The notes: generated from the sequence alone by a model not told the origin. DNA of 64,000 nucleotides from Streptomyces flavochromogenes (GCF_000717595.1 NZ_JNZO01000011.1:189064-253063); one strand, 5' to 3'; numbered from the stretch's first letter, positions 1 through 9,785 are shown. Translations and numbers: made by a program.

Positions 1-2
1 GC

Positions 3-164
3 CTCGACTGGCTCGACGGTCCCGCGCTCCTCGTCGGCGGCGAGCGGGCGACGGACCTCGGCCCCCGTGTCCTCGCGCTCGTCGAGGACGGCGACCCGGA
101 GCCGCTGCGGGTCTGGCTGGCTCGTACGGGGGTGCGCCCCGAGAAGCCCGTACGCCTGGTCTGA
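3..164 (+). CDS. C-terminal 53 codons of an unidentified protein (5' end outside window)
   Basis: An open frame runs from the window edge to TGA at 162-164 with third codon positions almost all G or C, the coding signature of this genome. It begins LDWLDGPALLVGGERATDLG and ends EKPVRLV. The residues do not resemble the C-terminus of PurD, which I would expect within a few genes upstream of purC in streptomycetes. I do not recognise the family. No signal or membrane segment is visible in the portion present. Confidence 0.5.
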   Translation, partial: LDWLDGPALLVGGERATDLGPRVLALVEDGDPEPLRVWLARTGVRPEKPVRLV

Positions 165-511
165 GGCCTCCGGGAAAGCCCGGAAGGGGCCGGCCCGCCA
201 TGGAGCCGTCCCGCCGGCCGTCCGGGGTCGACCCGCAAGCCGCCAGGGAGCCGTCCCGCAAGCGTCCCGGGACCCGACTGGCGGGCCGTCCGGAGAGGCC
301 CTGGAGATCACTTCTTTCGGAGCCCCGCCTTCCACTCTCGTCAATTCACGACGAACGGTGACGGAGTGCGTGCGTTATGTGATGTGCTGGAGACCGCCAC
401 TGACAGAGGCACGATCCAGAAGCCCGAACCAGGGGCACGGGCCGACACGAGCCGGCAGAAGCAGACAGGCACTGACCAGCCGATCCGGGGGAGTCGAGGG
501 AGGGGCGCAGC
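165..511. other. Intergenic region upstream of the dimethylformamidase-like gene
   Basis: These 347 bases hold no convincing gene. A 13-base motif, GGAGCCGTCCCGC, occurs twice (about 203 and 249) in a GC-rich stretch. The second half becomes less GC-rich around 300-370, which would suit a promoter for the gene starting at 512. I see no clear -35/-10 pair. Confidence 0.4.
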
Positions 512-1972
512 ATGGGGGCGGATCAGATCAGACGGTGGGAGTCGGGTGCGCTCGCGCACGCCGTCACCGATCCCTTCGGCCAGGGCCCCTTGCCCTGGCT
601 GCGCGGCTCCGAGAACTACTTCGACGACACCGGTCAGATGGTCCCCTGGTACGCGGACGAGATCCTGGCCCGGGGCGGCAGCGGCGGCCCGCGCACGGCC
701 GACGACGTCCGGCGTCAGATCAAGGGTTTCGCCTCCGACGGAGCCGTGGCACCGGGCGAGTCGATCGACTTCCACATCACGGTGGACCCGCCGCAGCAGT
801 TCTCGGTCGACGTCTACCGGATCGGTCACTACGGCGGCGACGGCGCCGCGAAGATCACCACGAGTCCCCGGCTCTCCGGGATCGTCCAGCCTGCCCCGCT
901 GACCGCCGACCGCACGGTCTCCTGCCACCACTGGTGGCAGTCCTGGCGGCTGCAGGTCCCCAGCTATTGGTCGATCGGGGCGTACGTCGCGGTCCTCACC
1001 ACCGTCGACGGCCACCGCTCGCACATTCCCTTCACGGTCCGCGACAACCACCCGGCCGATCTCCTCCTCGTCCTACCGGACGTGACCTGGCAGGCGTACA
1101 ACCTCTATCCGGAGGACGGCCGCACCGGCGCCAGCCTTTACCACGCCTGGGACGAGGAGGGCCGGCTGCTCGGCGAGCAGGACGCGGCCGTCACCGTCTC
1201 CTTCGACCGCCCGTACGCGGGTGCGGGGCTGCCGCTCCACGTCGGGCACGCCTACGACTTCATCCGCTGGGCCGAGCGGTACGGATACGACCTGGCGTAC
1301 GCCGAGACCCGCGATCTGCACGCGGGCCGGGTCGACCCGAGCCGCTACCGGGGCCTGGTCTTCCCCGGCCACGACGAGTACTGGTCGGTGCCGATGCGCA
1401 AGACCGTCGAGCTCGCCCGCGACCAGGGCACGTCCCTGGTCTTCCTCTCCGCCAACACCATGTACTGGCAGGTGGAGTTGGGTCCTTCGCCGTCCGGGGT
1501 GCCGGACCGGCTCCTCACCTGCCGCAAGCGCCGCGGCCCCGGCCGGCCCGCGCTCTGGCGCGAGGTCGACCGGCCCGAGCAGCAGCTCCTCGGCATCCAG
1601 TACGCGGGCCGGGTGCCCGAACCGCACCCGCTGGTCGTACGGAACGCCGAGCACTGGCTCTGGGAGGCCACCGGCGCCGGTGACGGCGACGAGCTCCCCG
1701 GCCTGGTCGCGGGCGAGGCCGACCGCTACTTCCCGCGGACGGCGCTCCCCGAGCACCAGGGCCGCATCCTGCTCGCCCACTCGCCCTACCGCGACGGTGA
1801 GGGGGCGCTCCGGCACCAGGAGACGAGTCTCTACCGGGCGCCTTCGGGTGCCTGGGTGTTCGCTTCCGGGACCTTCGCCTGGTCGCCGTCGCTCGACCGG
1901 CCGGGCCACGTCGACGCCCGGGTCCAGCGCGCCACCGCGAACCTCCTCGACCGGATCTGCAAGAGGGACTGA
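512..1972 (+). CDS. N,N-dimethylformamidase beta-subunit-like C-terminal domain protein
   Basis: A 486-residue protein resembling the large subunit domain of N,N-dimethylformamidase that is widespread, without proven function, in actinobacteria. Recognisable parts are an N-terminal beta-rich region (IDFHITVDPPQQFSVDVYRI) and a core with QAYNLYPEDGRTG, VFPGHDEYWS and FLSANTMYWQ, which sit in the glutamine-amidotransferase-like fold of this family. The start is ATG 512, preceded by GGGAGGGG at a good distance. There is no signal peptide, so it is probably cytoplasmic. It lies 88 bases upstream of purC on the same strand, but an RBS and start of its own for purC argue against tight coupling. Whether it hydrolyses amides is unknown. 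Confidence 0.75.
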   Translation: MGADQIRRWESGALAHAVTDPFGQGPLPWLRGSENYFDDTGQMVPWYADEILARGGSGGPRTADDVRRQIKGFASDGAVAPGESIDFHITVDPPQQFSVDVYRIGHYGGDGAAKITTSPRLSGIVQPAPLTADRTVSCHHWWQSWRLQVPSYWSIGAYVAVLTTVDGHRSHIPFTVRDNHPADLLLVLPDVTWQAYNLYPEDGRTGASLYHAWDEEGRLLGEQDAAVTVSFDRPYAGAGLPLHVGHAYDFIRWAERYGYDLAYAETRDLHAGRVDPSRYRGLVFPGHDEYWSVPMRKTVELARDQGTSLVFLSANTMYWQVELGPSPSGVPDRLLTCRKRRGPGRPALWREVDRPEQQLLGIQYAGRVPEPHPLVVRNAEHWLWEATGAGDGDELPGLVAGEADRYFPRTALPEHQGRILLAHSPYRDGEGALRHQETSLYRAPSGAWVFASGTFAWSPSLDRPGHVDARVQRATANLLDRICKRD

Positions 1973-2060
1973 GCGGGGGGTCACAGTGCCTGGCGGCGGG
2001 GGCCGCCCGGATGTGCGAGAGAATCGGACACGCTCCTGGATCAACCTACGCGGAGGAACC

Positions 2061-2969
2061 GTGTCCGGATTCGTAGAAAAGCCCGAGCCCGTTCAGGTCC
2101 CGGGCCTCACCCATCTCCACACGGGCAAGGTGCGCGACCTGTACCGGAACGAGGACGGGGACCTCGTGATGGTGGCGAGCGACCGCATGTCCGCGTACGA
2201 CTGGGTGCTGCCCACCGAGATCCCCGACAAGGGCCGGGTCCTCACCCAGCTCTCCCTGTGGTGGTTCGACCGGCTCTCCGACCTGGTCCCGCACCACGTG
2301 ATCTCGACCGAGCTGCCGGCCGGCGCCCCCGCCGACTGGGCGGGCCGCACCACGGTCTGCAAGTCGCTGAACATGGTGCCGGTCGAGTGCGTGGCCCGCG
2401 GCTATCTCACCGGCTCCGGCCTCCTCGAGTACGACGAGTCCCGCACGGTCTGCGGCCTCGCGCTCCCCGAGGGCCTCGGCGACGGCTCCGAGCTGCCCGC
2501 CCCGATCTTCACTCCGGCCACCAAGGCCGCGGTCGGCGACCATGACGAGAACGTGTCGTACGAGGAGGTCGCCCGGCAGGTCGGCGCCGAGACGGCCGCG
2601 CTGCTGCGCCGGACGACCCTCGCCGTGTACGGCAGGGCCCGGGACATCGCCCGTGAGCGCGGGATCATCCTCGCGGACACCAAGTTCGAGTTCGGTTTCG
2701 ACGGGGAGACGCTCGTCCTCGGCGACGAGGTCCTGACCCCGGACTCCTCGCGCTTCTGGCCGGCCGACCAGTGGGAGCCGGGCCGCGCCCAGCCCTCGTA
2801 CGACAAGCAGTTCGTCCGGAACTGGCTGACCTCCCCGGCCTCCGGCTGGGACCGCAAGAGCGAGCAGCCCCCGCCGCCGCTCCCGCAGGAGATCGTGGAC
2901 GCCACGCGCGCCAAGTACCTGGAGGCGTACGAGCTGCTGACCGGCAAGTCCTGGTCCGACAGCTTCTGA
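2061..2969 (+). CDS. purC: Phosphoribosylaminoimidazole-succinocarboxamide synthase (SAICAR synthetase)
   Basis: A 302-residue cytoplasmic enzyme of de novo purine synthesis. It joins CAIR to aspartate using ATP. Family motifs are visible: HTGKVRDLY near the N-terminus, SDRMSAYDWVLP, VPVECVARGYLTGSG, and FEFGFDGETLVLGDEVLTPD before the C-terminal helices. The length matches the monofunctional bacterial enzyme. The reading frame stays open far upstream (to 1221), but the start is GTG 2061: it has GGAGGA at 2052-2057 and gives the expected N-terminus, while the upstream part only shadows the preceding gene. A strong hairpin follows the stop. It is separated from the other pur genes, as is usual in Streptomyces. 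Confidence 0.97.
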   Translation: MSGFVEKPEPVQVPGLTHLHTGKVRDLYRNEDGDLVMVASDRMSAYDWVLPTEIPDKGRVLTQLSLWWFDRLSDLVPHHVISTELPAGAPADWAGRTTVCKSLNMVPVECVARGYLTGSGLLEYDESRTVCGLALPEGLGDGSELPAPIFTPATKAAVGDHDENVSYEEVARQVGAETAALLRRTTLAVYGRARDIARERGIILADTKFEFGFDGETLVLGDEVLTPDSSRFWPADQWEPGRAQPSYDKQFVRNWLTSPASGWDRKSEQPPPPLPQEIVDATRAKYLEAYELLTGKSWSDSF

Positions 2970-2976
2970 GTTCCCC

Positions 2977-3015
2977 GGCCTGTGTCCCCCGGCACTCGTG
3001 CCGGGGACACAGGCC
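2977..3015 (+). terminator. Terminator downstream of purC
   Basis: GGCCTGTGTCCCC and GGGGACACAGGCC form an almost perfect stem about 17 bp long, with one bulged C and a short TCG loop. It starts eight bases after the purC stop. Confidence 0.8.
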
Positions 3016-3032
3016 GCGAGACACGGGATACG

Positions 3033-3066
3033 AGAAAGCCCCCGGTCGATTCGACCGGGGGCTTCT
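3033..3066 (-). terminator. Terminator of the tRNA-Gly gene at 3070-3145
   Basis: The stem GAAGCCCCCGGTCG/CGACCGGGGGCTTTC on the minus strand is followed by a short T run. It lies just downstream of the minus-strand tRNA. It is back-to-back with the purC terminator, insulating the two convergent units. Confidence 0.75.
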
Positions 3067-3069
3067 TCA

Positions 3070-3145
3070 TGGAGCGGACGACGAGATTCGAACTCGCGAC
3101 CCTCACCTTGGCAAGGTGATGCTCTACCAACTGAGCCACGTCCGC
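3070..3145 (-). tRNA. tRNA-Gly (anticodon GCC), CCA encoded
   Basis: The minus strand folds into a cloverleaf with acceptor arms GCGGACG/CGTCCGC, a CACC-TTGCCAA-GGTG anticodon arm, a GTTCGAATC T-loop and discriminator U, which is typical of tRNA-Gly. The 3' CCA is encoded at 3070-3072. A copy with the same sequence lies at 4322-4397. Confidence 0.95.
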
Positions 3146-3167
3146 ATGCGCCGTAGCGCGAAGCCAA

Positions 3168-3735
3168 CTATACCCATCCTTTCGCCTGTGCGAGACGCAC
3201 TGCCGCATGCCGGTTCTCGGCACCGAGCCTCGCGGCCGCCGAGGAGAGGTGGTTGCGGACGGTTCCGGGGGAGAGCGAGGCGCGTCGGGCGATCTCCCCG
3301 ACGGGTGCCCCGGCGGGGGGAATTCGAGTATCCCGGCCTCGCGGGCGGTCAGTGGGGAGTCCCTGGCGGCGATGGCGTCGGCCGCCAACTCCACGCCCGC
3401 GTAACGGATTTCGGCATCCATGGTGCGGGTGATCTCGGCGAGTCGCTGGGCACTGACGGTCTTCGGGACGAAGTCGCGGACGCCGTCCGAGAGGGCCCGC
3501 CCGAGGCGCCAGGGACGGCCGTGCCCGGTCACGATCATGGTGCGGCAGCAGGGCGGTTCGCCGCGCAGGACTGTGGCGACCCTCACACTGTCCGCGCCCG
3601 GCATCTGCAGATCGAGCACGGTGACGTCGGGGCGATGGGCGCGGGCCATGGCGAGCGCCTCGGGCCCGGTCGCGGCCTCGGCGACGGCGAGATCGTCCTC
3701 GGGGCCGAGCAGCGGGGCGACCGCCCACGGATCAG
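3168..3735 (-). pseudogene. Remnant of a NarL/FixJ response regulator (N-terminus lost, frameshifted)
   Basis: One minus-strand frame reads receiver-like sequence (LLGPEDDLAVAEA, HRPDVTVLDLQMPGADS with the phospho-acceptor-type Asp, then RDFVPKTVSAQRLAE) and enters the output domain at DSPLTAREAGILEF. The recognition helix, VGEIARRASLSPGTVRNHL, and the end, NRHAAVRLAQAKGW, lie in another frame. The break falls at the run of six G at 3315-3320. The usual N-terminus, with the acidic pair, is missing: upstream of about 3735 the same frame carries sequence of an ABC ATPase instead. In related streptomycetes I recall a transporter/two-component set at this locus. This copy cannot make a working regulator. 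Confidence 0.8.
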
Positions 3736-4140
3736 ATGCCCGGGCCTCGACCTGCCCGACGAGGTCCAGGGCGGGGCGGGGGTGGGTGGTGCAGCCTGCC
3801 CACATCCCTACGGTTTCGGCCACGGTCGGTTCGGAGGGTGAAGCCGCCCTCCTGGAGCATCACGCCGATCCGGGGGCGGACGGCGGCCCGGGGGCGGTAC
3901 GGGTCGTGGCCGAGGACGCGGGCGGTGCCGGCACTCGGGACGGCGAGGAGTTCGAGGAGTTCGACGGTGGAGGTCTTCCCGGCGCCGTCGGTGCCGAGGA
4001 GGGCGGATCTCGCCGCACTGGACGGTGAAAGGAGATGCCGCGGACGGCCTCGAAGTCGCCGGAGTGGCCGCGGCGGAGGCCTTCCGCCACGATCGCGGGG
4101 GTCGCGGGCGTCGCGGAGACCGCAGGGCTCGCGCGGGTCT
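3736..4140 (-). pseudogene. Remnant of an ABC-transporter ATPase, several frameshifts, 3' half deleted
   Basis: Read across three frames the minus strand spells a typical drug/daunorubicin-type ABC ATPase: AIVAEGLRRGHSGDFEAVRG, then FTVQCGEI, then ALLGTDGAGKTST (Walker A), PRIGVMLQEGGF (Q-loop), then AETVGMWAGCTT and ALDLVGQVEARA. Frame changes occur near 4035, 4018 and 3830. The signature motif, Walker B and the rest of the domain are absent, because the sequence jumps directly into a response-regulator remnant at about 3735. The upstream limit is uncertain, as no start codon could be fixed. A deletion that also removed the permease and sensor kinase is the simplest explanation. Confidence 0.8.
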
Positions 4141-4285
4141 TGTGTCCAGGCTCCCGGCGGCGCGGGCCGTCCGGCAGTGCGCGCTGTCACCACCCGCTTC
4201 TGACACATGTCATGGGGGTGGCGGGAGTCGGGAGGAGGCGGAGCTCCTGGAGCTGTGGGGCTCCTGGAGTTCCTGGGGAAACGCC

Positions 4286-4317
4286 GAAGGCCCCGGTTCC
4301 AGAGAACCGGGGCCTTC
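4286..4317 (-). terminator. Terminator of the second tRNA-Gly(GCC) gene
   Basis: GAAGGCCCCGGTT and AACCGGGGCCTTC form a 13-bp perfect stem with a six-base loop. It lies a few bases downstream of the tRNA at 4322-4397 on the minus strand. Confidence 0.75.
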
Positions 4318-4321
4318 GATC

Positions 4322-4397
4322 TGGAGCGGACGACGAGATTCGAACTCGCGACCCTCACCTTGGCAAGGTGATGCTCTACCAACTGAGCCACGTCCGC
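4322..4397 (-). tRNA. tRNA-Gly (anticodon GCC), second identical copy
   Basis: The sequence is identical to the tRNA at 3070-3145, including the encoded CCA (4322-4324), the TTGCCAA anticodon loop and the acceptor stem. The two direct copies are 1252 bases apart and bracket the decayed ABC/response-regulator cassette. Confidence 0.95.
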
Positions 4398-4477
4398 ATT
4401 GCTGCCGCTCAGCTCTCACTGGGCGGTGCGAGCACCACTCTACCTGATGCACCGGAGTGCTCGGTCTTGCGATGCAG

Positions 4478-4549
4478 AGCGGGTGACAGGAATTGCACAC
4501 TGCGCCTTCCCCCTGGAAGGGGGATGTTCTGCTACTGAACTACACCCGC
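4478..4549 (-). tRNA. tRNA-Gly (anticodon TCC), no encoded CCA
   Basis: The minus-strand cloverleaf has acceptor GCGGGTG/CACCCGC, anticodon arm TCCCC-CTTCCAG-GGGGA giving anticodon UCC, and a T-arm with GTGCAATTCC in place of the usual GGTTCGAATC. The discriminator is U. It sits 80 bases upstream of the GCC tRNA on the same strand, so the two may be cotranscribed. Confidence 0.9.
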
Positions 4550-4671
4550 ACGCTGCGTGAGGTGGGGCTTTGCGGCCTCGCCCCTCGGCGTGTTCCAGAC
4601 TTTAGCGGATCATGGGGGGTGCAATGCAAATCGGCTCGCCCGCCGCGTCGGCGGCCGGGGGGCCGGCCCGC

Positions 4672-5013
4672 TCAACTCGCGGCGCGGAAGGCCTCGTAGA
4701 CCCGCTTCGGGATGCGGCCCCGGGCGGGCACCTCCATCTTGTTGGACTGCGCCCAGGCGCGGACCGCCGCCGGGTCGGGGGCGAGGGAGGTGTGGGTGTA
4801 CGACTCCAGGGAGGCGCTCCGGCCGGTCACGGCCTTCGCCGGCAACTTGCGTCCTGCGGCGAGGTACGGGGCGAGCGCCTTGCGGAGTTTCTTTGCATTG
4901 GCAGCATTCAGGTCGATCTCGTACATCTTCCCGTCGAGGCCGAACGCGACCGTTTCAGCCGCTTCTCCGCCGTCCATGTCGTCGGAGATTGTGACCACCA
5001 CACGCTGAGCCAC
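4672..5013 (-). CDS. lsrL: Lsr2-family nucleoid-associated protein (LsrL-type paralogue)
   Basis: A 113-residue H-NS-like DNA-bridging protein. The N-terminus (AQRVVVTISDDMDGGEAAET, then VAFGLDGKMYEIDL) is the Lsr2 dimerisation domain. The C-terminus (DPAAVRAWAQSNKMEVPARG, then RIPKRVYEAF) is the DNA-binding domain, but its AT-hook-like loop reads PARGRI rather than the RGR usual in principal Lsr2 proteins. The start is GTG 5013, with AGGAAAGG upstream. I recall SCO4076 (lsrL) at this position in S. coelicolor, so this is probably the secondary paralogue. It is divergent from purS across a 366-base region that is unusually AT-rich, so autorepression is plausible. Confidence 0.9.
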   Translation of the reverse strand: MAQRVVVTISDDMDGGEAAETVAFGLDGKMYEIDLNAANAKKLRKALAPYLAAGRKLPAKAVTGRSASLESYTHTSLAPDPAAVRAWAQSNKMEVPARGRIPKRVYEAFRAAS

Positions 5014-5379
5014 GGATATCGGTCCTTTCCTGCGGCCGGCGCCGCAGAGGGGGCGCTTGTGACGCCTCTGACGTGCGGCGATGCCGACCGTACGGCTGTG
5101 CCGCGACAATGCTGATTTCTTCTCGATTCCTTTGTACAGCGATGGGCGTCGCATTGTGAAGCCCTGGCAATTGTTTCAGCGTGTCCCGGTGCAATGAGGT
5201 CCGCAATATTTCACTCGAATTTTGCGCGGGTGTGCTCGGGCGGGGGTGTGGGCTGTGATCCCTGGTGGGGTGGCGCCGTGGCCTGGCTTTTGTAGGATCC
5301 TTCAGATCTCTACCCGCGTAGAATTTGGAGACAGGTACGCTGAGGGAACCGCCCACGCAACACACCACCGGGAGTGCCA
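5014..5379. promoter_or_regulatory. Divergent lsrL/purSQL promoter region
   Basis: There is no gene here. From about 5100 to 5260 the sequence is clearly more AT-rich than its surroundings (TTTCTTCTCGATTCC, CAATATTTCACTCGAATTTT), the kind of DNA Lsr2 proteins bind. On the plus strand TAGAAT at 5319-5324 is a good -10 for purSQL. No matching -35 at the standard distance is obvious. Confidence 0.5.
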
Positions 5380-5625
5380 GTGGCACGCGTCGTAGTCGAC
5401 GTCATGCTCAAGCCGGAGATCCTCGACCCTCAGGGGCAGGCGGTGCAGCGTGCACTGCCCCGCCTGGGATTCGCCGGAATCGCCGACGTCCGTCAGGGGA
5501 AGCGTTTCGAGCTGGAGGTGGAGGGACCGGTCGACGACGCCGCCCTCGCCCGCATCCATGAGATGGCCGAAACCTTCCTTGCCAACACTGTGATCGAAGA
5601 CTTCATCGTGAAGGTGGAGTCGTGA
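5380..5625 (+). CDS. purS: Phosphoribosylformylglycinamidine synthase subunit PurS
   Basis: An 81-residue small subunit that bridges PurQ and PurL in the FGAM synthase complex, the fourth step of purine synthesis. It shows [20 protein letters not shown], then [20 protein letters not shown] and an acidic C-terminal helix. A GTG at 5374 is also in frame, but GTG 5380 is preferred because GGAG at 5371-5374 sits at normal distance and the family N-terminus is (M)ARVVVDV. The stop overlaps the purQ start in GTGA, which suggests translational coupling. Confidence 0.95.
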   Translation: MARVVVDVMLKPEILDPQGQAVQRALPRLGFAGIADVRQGKRFELEVEGPVDDAALARIHEMAETFLANTVIEDFIVKVES

Positions 5626-6301
5626 CCGCACGCATCGGCGTCGTCACGTTCCCCGGAACGCTCGACGACCAGGACGCGCTGCGTGCCGCCCGCCTCGCGG
5701 GCGCCGAACCCGTATCGCTCTGGCACCGCGACAAGGACCTCAAGCAGGTCGACGCCGTGGTCCTGGCCGGCGGTTTCTCCTACGGCGACTACCTGCGGGC
5801 CGGGGCCATCTCCCGCTTCTCGCCGGTGATGGAGACGATCATCGAGCAGGCGAAGGCGGGCATGCCCGTCCTCGGTATCTGCAACGGCTTCCAGATCCTC
5901 ACCGAGGCCCATCTGCTGCCGGGCGCGATGCTGCGCAACAACCACCTCCACTTCATCTGCCGCGACCAGAAGCTGCGGGTGGAGAACGCGGAGACCGCCT
6001 GGACCTCGGACTACACCGAGGGCCAGGAGATCGAGGTCCCGCTCAAGAACATGGACGGCCGGTACGTCGCCGACGAGCGGGTGCTCGACGAGCTGGAGGC
6101 CGAGGGGCGGGTCGCCTTCCGCTACCTCGACGTCAACCCCAACGGCTCGCTGCGTGACATCGCGGGCATCACCAACGCCGCGGGCAACGTGGTCGGCCTC
6201 ATGCCGCACCCCGAGCACGCCGTCGAGCCGCTCGTCGGCACCGGCAAGACGGACGGCCTCGGTTTCTTCACCTCGATCCTCAAGAAGCTGGTCAACGCCT
6301 G

Positions 6302-6302
<1 letters not shown>
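5622..6302 (+). CDS. purQ: Phosphoribosylformylglycinamidine synthase, glutaminase subunit PurQ
   Basis: A 226-residue class-I glutamine amidotransferase that delivers ammonia to PurL. The nucleophile is Cys87 in [12 protein letters not shown], and the His/Glu pair is in [11 protein letters not shown] near the C-terminus. [10 protein letters not shown] and [15 protein letters not shown] are family signatures. It overlaps purS by four bases (GTGA) and its TGA shares one base with the purL ATG, so the three subunits are made from one message at matched levels. Confidence 0.97.
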
Positions 6303-8551
<2,249 letters not shown>

Positions 8552-8568
8552 TCCGAAGCACCGGGGAG

Positions 8569-8602
8569 GCCCCCGTCCGGACCGCAAGGTCCGGGCGGGG
8601 GC
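8569..8602 (+). terminator. Terminator of purSQL
   Basis: GCCCCCGTCCGGACC-GCAA-GGTCCGGGCGGGGGC forms a 15-bp stem with at most one mismatch, followed by TTTCGCGTTT. Confidence 0.85.
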
Positions 8603-8623
8603 TTTCGCGTTTCTCTCCTGCAG

Positions 8624-8647
8624 GAGATTACGTAAGTACGTAATCTC
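8624..8647 (+). promoter_or_regulatory. Perfect 11-bp inverted repeat abutting the start of a winged-helix gene
   Basis: GAGATTACGTA and TACGTAATCTC are perfect inverted repeats separated by AG. The right arm ends six bases before the ATG at 8654, so a bound repressor would cover the promoter and translation start. It is probably an autoregulatory operator for the gene that follows, by inference. Confidence 0.65.
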
Positions 8648-8653
8648 GATGGT

Positions 8654-9187
8654 ATGGAGCTGGACGAGCGGGTCGCCGCGCTGGAACGGCGTATCGCGGC
8701 ACTGGAGAGCGCGGCCGAAAGCGCGGCCGACAGTGCGGAGCGCCCCGCGCCCGAGGTCACCGGCAGCCCGCTCTGGGCGCTCGAAAGCCTCAAGGCGCAG
8801 CTCGCGGCGGACACGGGGGACCGGGGCGAGGACGGCGCGGTCGTCTTCACGGGATCGGTCAGGCTGCCGACCCAGGAGCGGTACGAGTGGCAGCTCGGCG
8901 CCTTCACCGGGCAGCTGTTCGAGGAAGACTGGGCGGACGCCGCCGAGTCGTTCGCCGCGCTCGGACATCCCGTACGGCTCCGCCTGCTGCGGGAGATCCT
9001 CGGCGGCCGGCGCACCGCCGCCGAACTGGCCGAGCTGGAAGAGACCGGCACGACCGGCCAGATCTACCACCACCTGCGCCAGCTGACCGGCGCCGGCTGG
9101 CTCAGGACCGTCGGACGCGGCCGCTACGAGGTCCCGGGAGCCCGGGTCGTCCCGCTCCTGGTGGTCCTCACCGCGGCCCGGCCGTGA
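8654..9187 (+). CDS. ArsR-like winged-helix transcriptional regulator with N-terminal coiled coil
   Basis: A 177-residue regulator. Residues 1-25 (ERVAALERRIAALESAAES) form a short coiled coil. Residues 90-165 form a winged helix-turn-helix: AALGHPVRLRLLREILGGRR, then TAAELAELEETGTTGQIYHH, then a wing at RTVGRGRYEVPG. There is no Shine-Dalgarno sequence before ATG 8654, so the message may be leaderless. The GTGA overlap at the stop couples it to a truncated M23 peptidase. In relatives this regulator/peptidase pair is intact (recalled, not searched). The palindrome at 8624-8647 is the likely operator. Confidence 0.8.
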   Translation: MELDERVAALERRIAALESAAESAADSAERPAPEVTGSPLWALESLKAQLAADTGDRGEDGAVVFTGSVRLPTQERYEWQLGAFTGQLFEEDWADAAESFAALGHPVRLRLLREILGGRRTAAELAELEETGTTGQIYHHLRQLTGAGWLRTVGRGRYEVPGARVVPLLVVLTAARP

Positions 9188-9387
9188 CCGACACCACGAC
9201 GGCCGGCCGGGAACTGGCCCGGTGCGGGAACTCGGGCAACTCCACCGAGCCGCACGTGCACTTCCAGCTGATGGACGGCCCCGACCCGGACACGGCGAGC
9301 GGAGTGCCGTTCACCTGGCGCGGTGTCGGCGTACCGAAGAACGGCGAGACGTTCGAGGTGCCCCGCGACGCGGTCTACTCGGCCTGA
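9184..9387 (+). pseudogene. Internally deleted M23-family peptidase remnant
   Basis: A 67-codon frame starts at GTG 9184 inside the preceding stop. It keeps a normal-looking N-terminus (TDTTT) joined directly to the C-terminal end of an M23 peptidase: AGRELARCGNSGNSTEPHVH, then FQLMDGPDP and GVPFTWRG. The HVH motif, which supplies one zinc ligand, remains. The upstream His/Asp ligands and most of the beta-sandwich are gone. The join is in frame, so a short peptide could be made, but it cannot be an active hydrolase. I infer an internal deletion of roughly 100-200 codons. Confidence 0.75.
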
Positions 9388-9785
9388 CCCCAGAAGGAGT
9401 CGGCGACGTCGATGTCCTCGACGCACTCGTCGATGTCGGAGATCTTGCCGCCGATGATGGTGAAGACGAGAGCGCCGTTCATCTCGATGCCCATGCCCTT
9501 GTCCTCGCGGGTGGCGAAGAACCGGTTCGCCGCCACGGCATGGCCGCGGCCGTCGACGGAGACGCTCTGCAGTTCGACCCGCATCTCGCCGCGGGTGAGT
9601 TCGAACATCTTGCGGTACATGTCGAGGACGTTGTCCCGGCCCTTGATGTGCCCGGATATCTGGCTCTCTCCGGGCGAGTGGTGCGTACAGTCCGCCGTCA
9701 TCAGCTCACCGACGGCCTCCATGTCTCCTTTGGTCCACGCGTCGAAGCCCCGGCGGACCAGGGCGGCGTCAGGGTGCTCAGCCAT
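9375..9785 (-). CDS. NTF2-like / SnoaL-type protein
   Basis: A 136-residue soluble protein of the NTF2-like superfamily (SnoaL/ketosteroid-isomerase fold). It has ALVRRGFDAWTKGDMEAVGE followed by LMTADCTHHSPG at the N-terminus and GKISDIDECVEDIDVADSFW at the C-terminus. Members are small cone-shaped enzymes or binding proteins, and the substrate cannot be told from sequence. It ends 13 bases inside the convergent M23 remnant, so the two 3' ends overlap. It is divergent from the leaderless-looking gene at 9865. Confidence 0.8.
   Translation of the reverse strand: MAEHPDAALVRRGFDAWTKGDMEAVGELMTADCTHHSPGESQISGHIKGRDNVLDMYRKMFELTRGEMRVELQSVSVDGRGHAVAANRFFATREDKGMGIEMNGALVFTIIGGKISDIDECVEDIDVADSFWGQAE

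Noticed and set aside
1221..2060. Upstream extension of the purC frame
   Set aside because: It overlaps the real gene at 512-1972 in another frame, and an RBS with GTG 2061 gives the family N-terminus.
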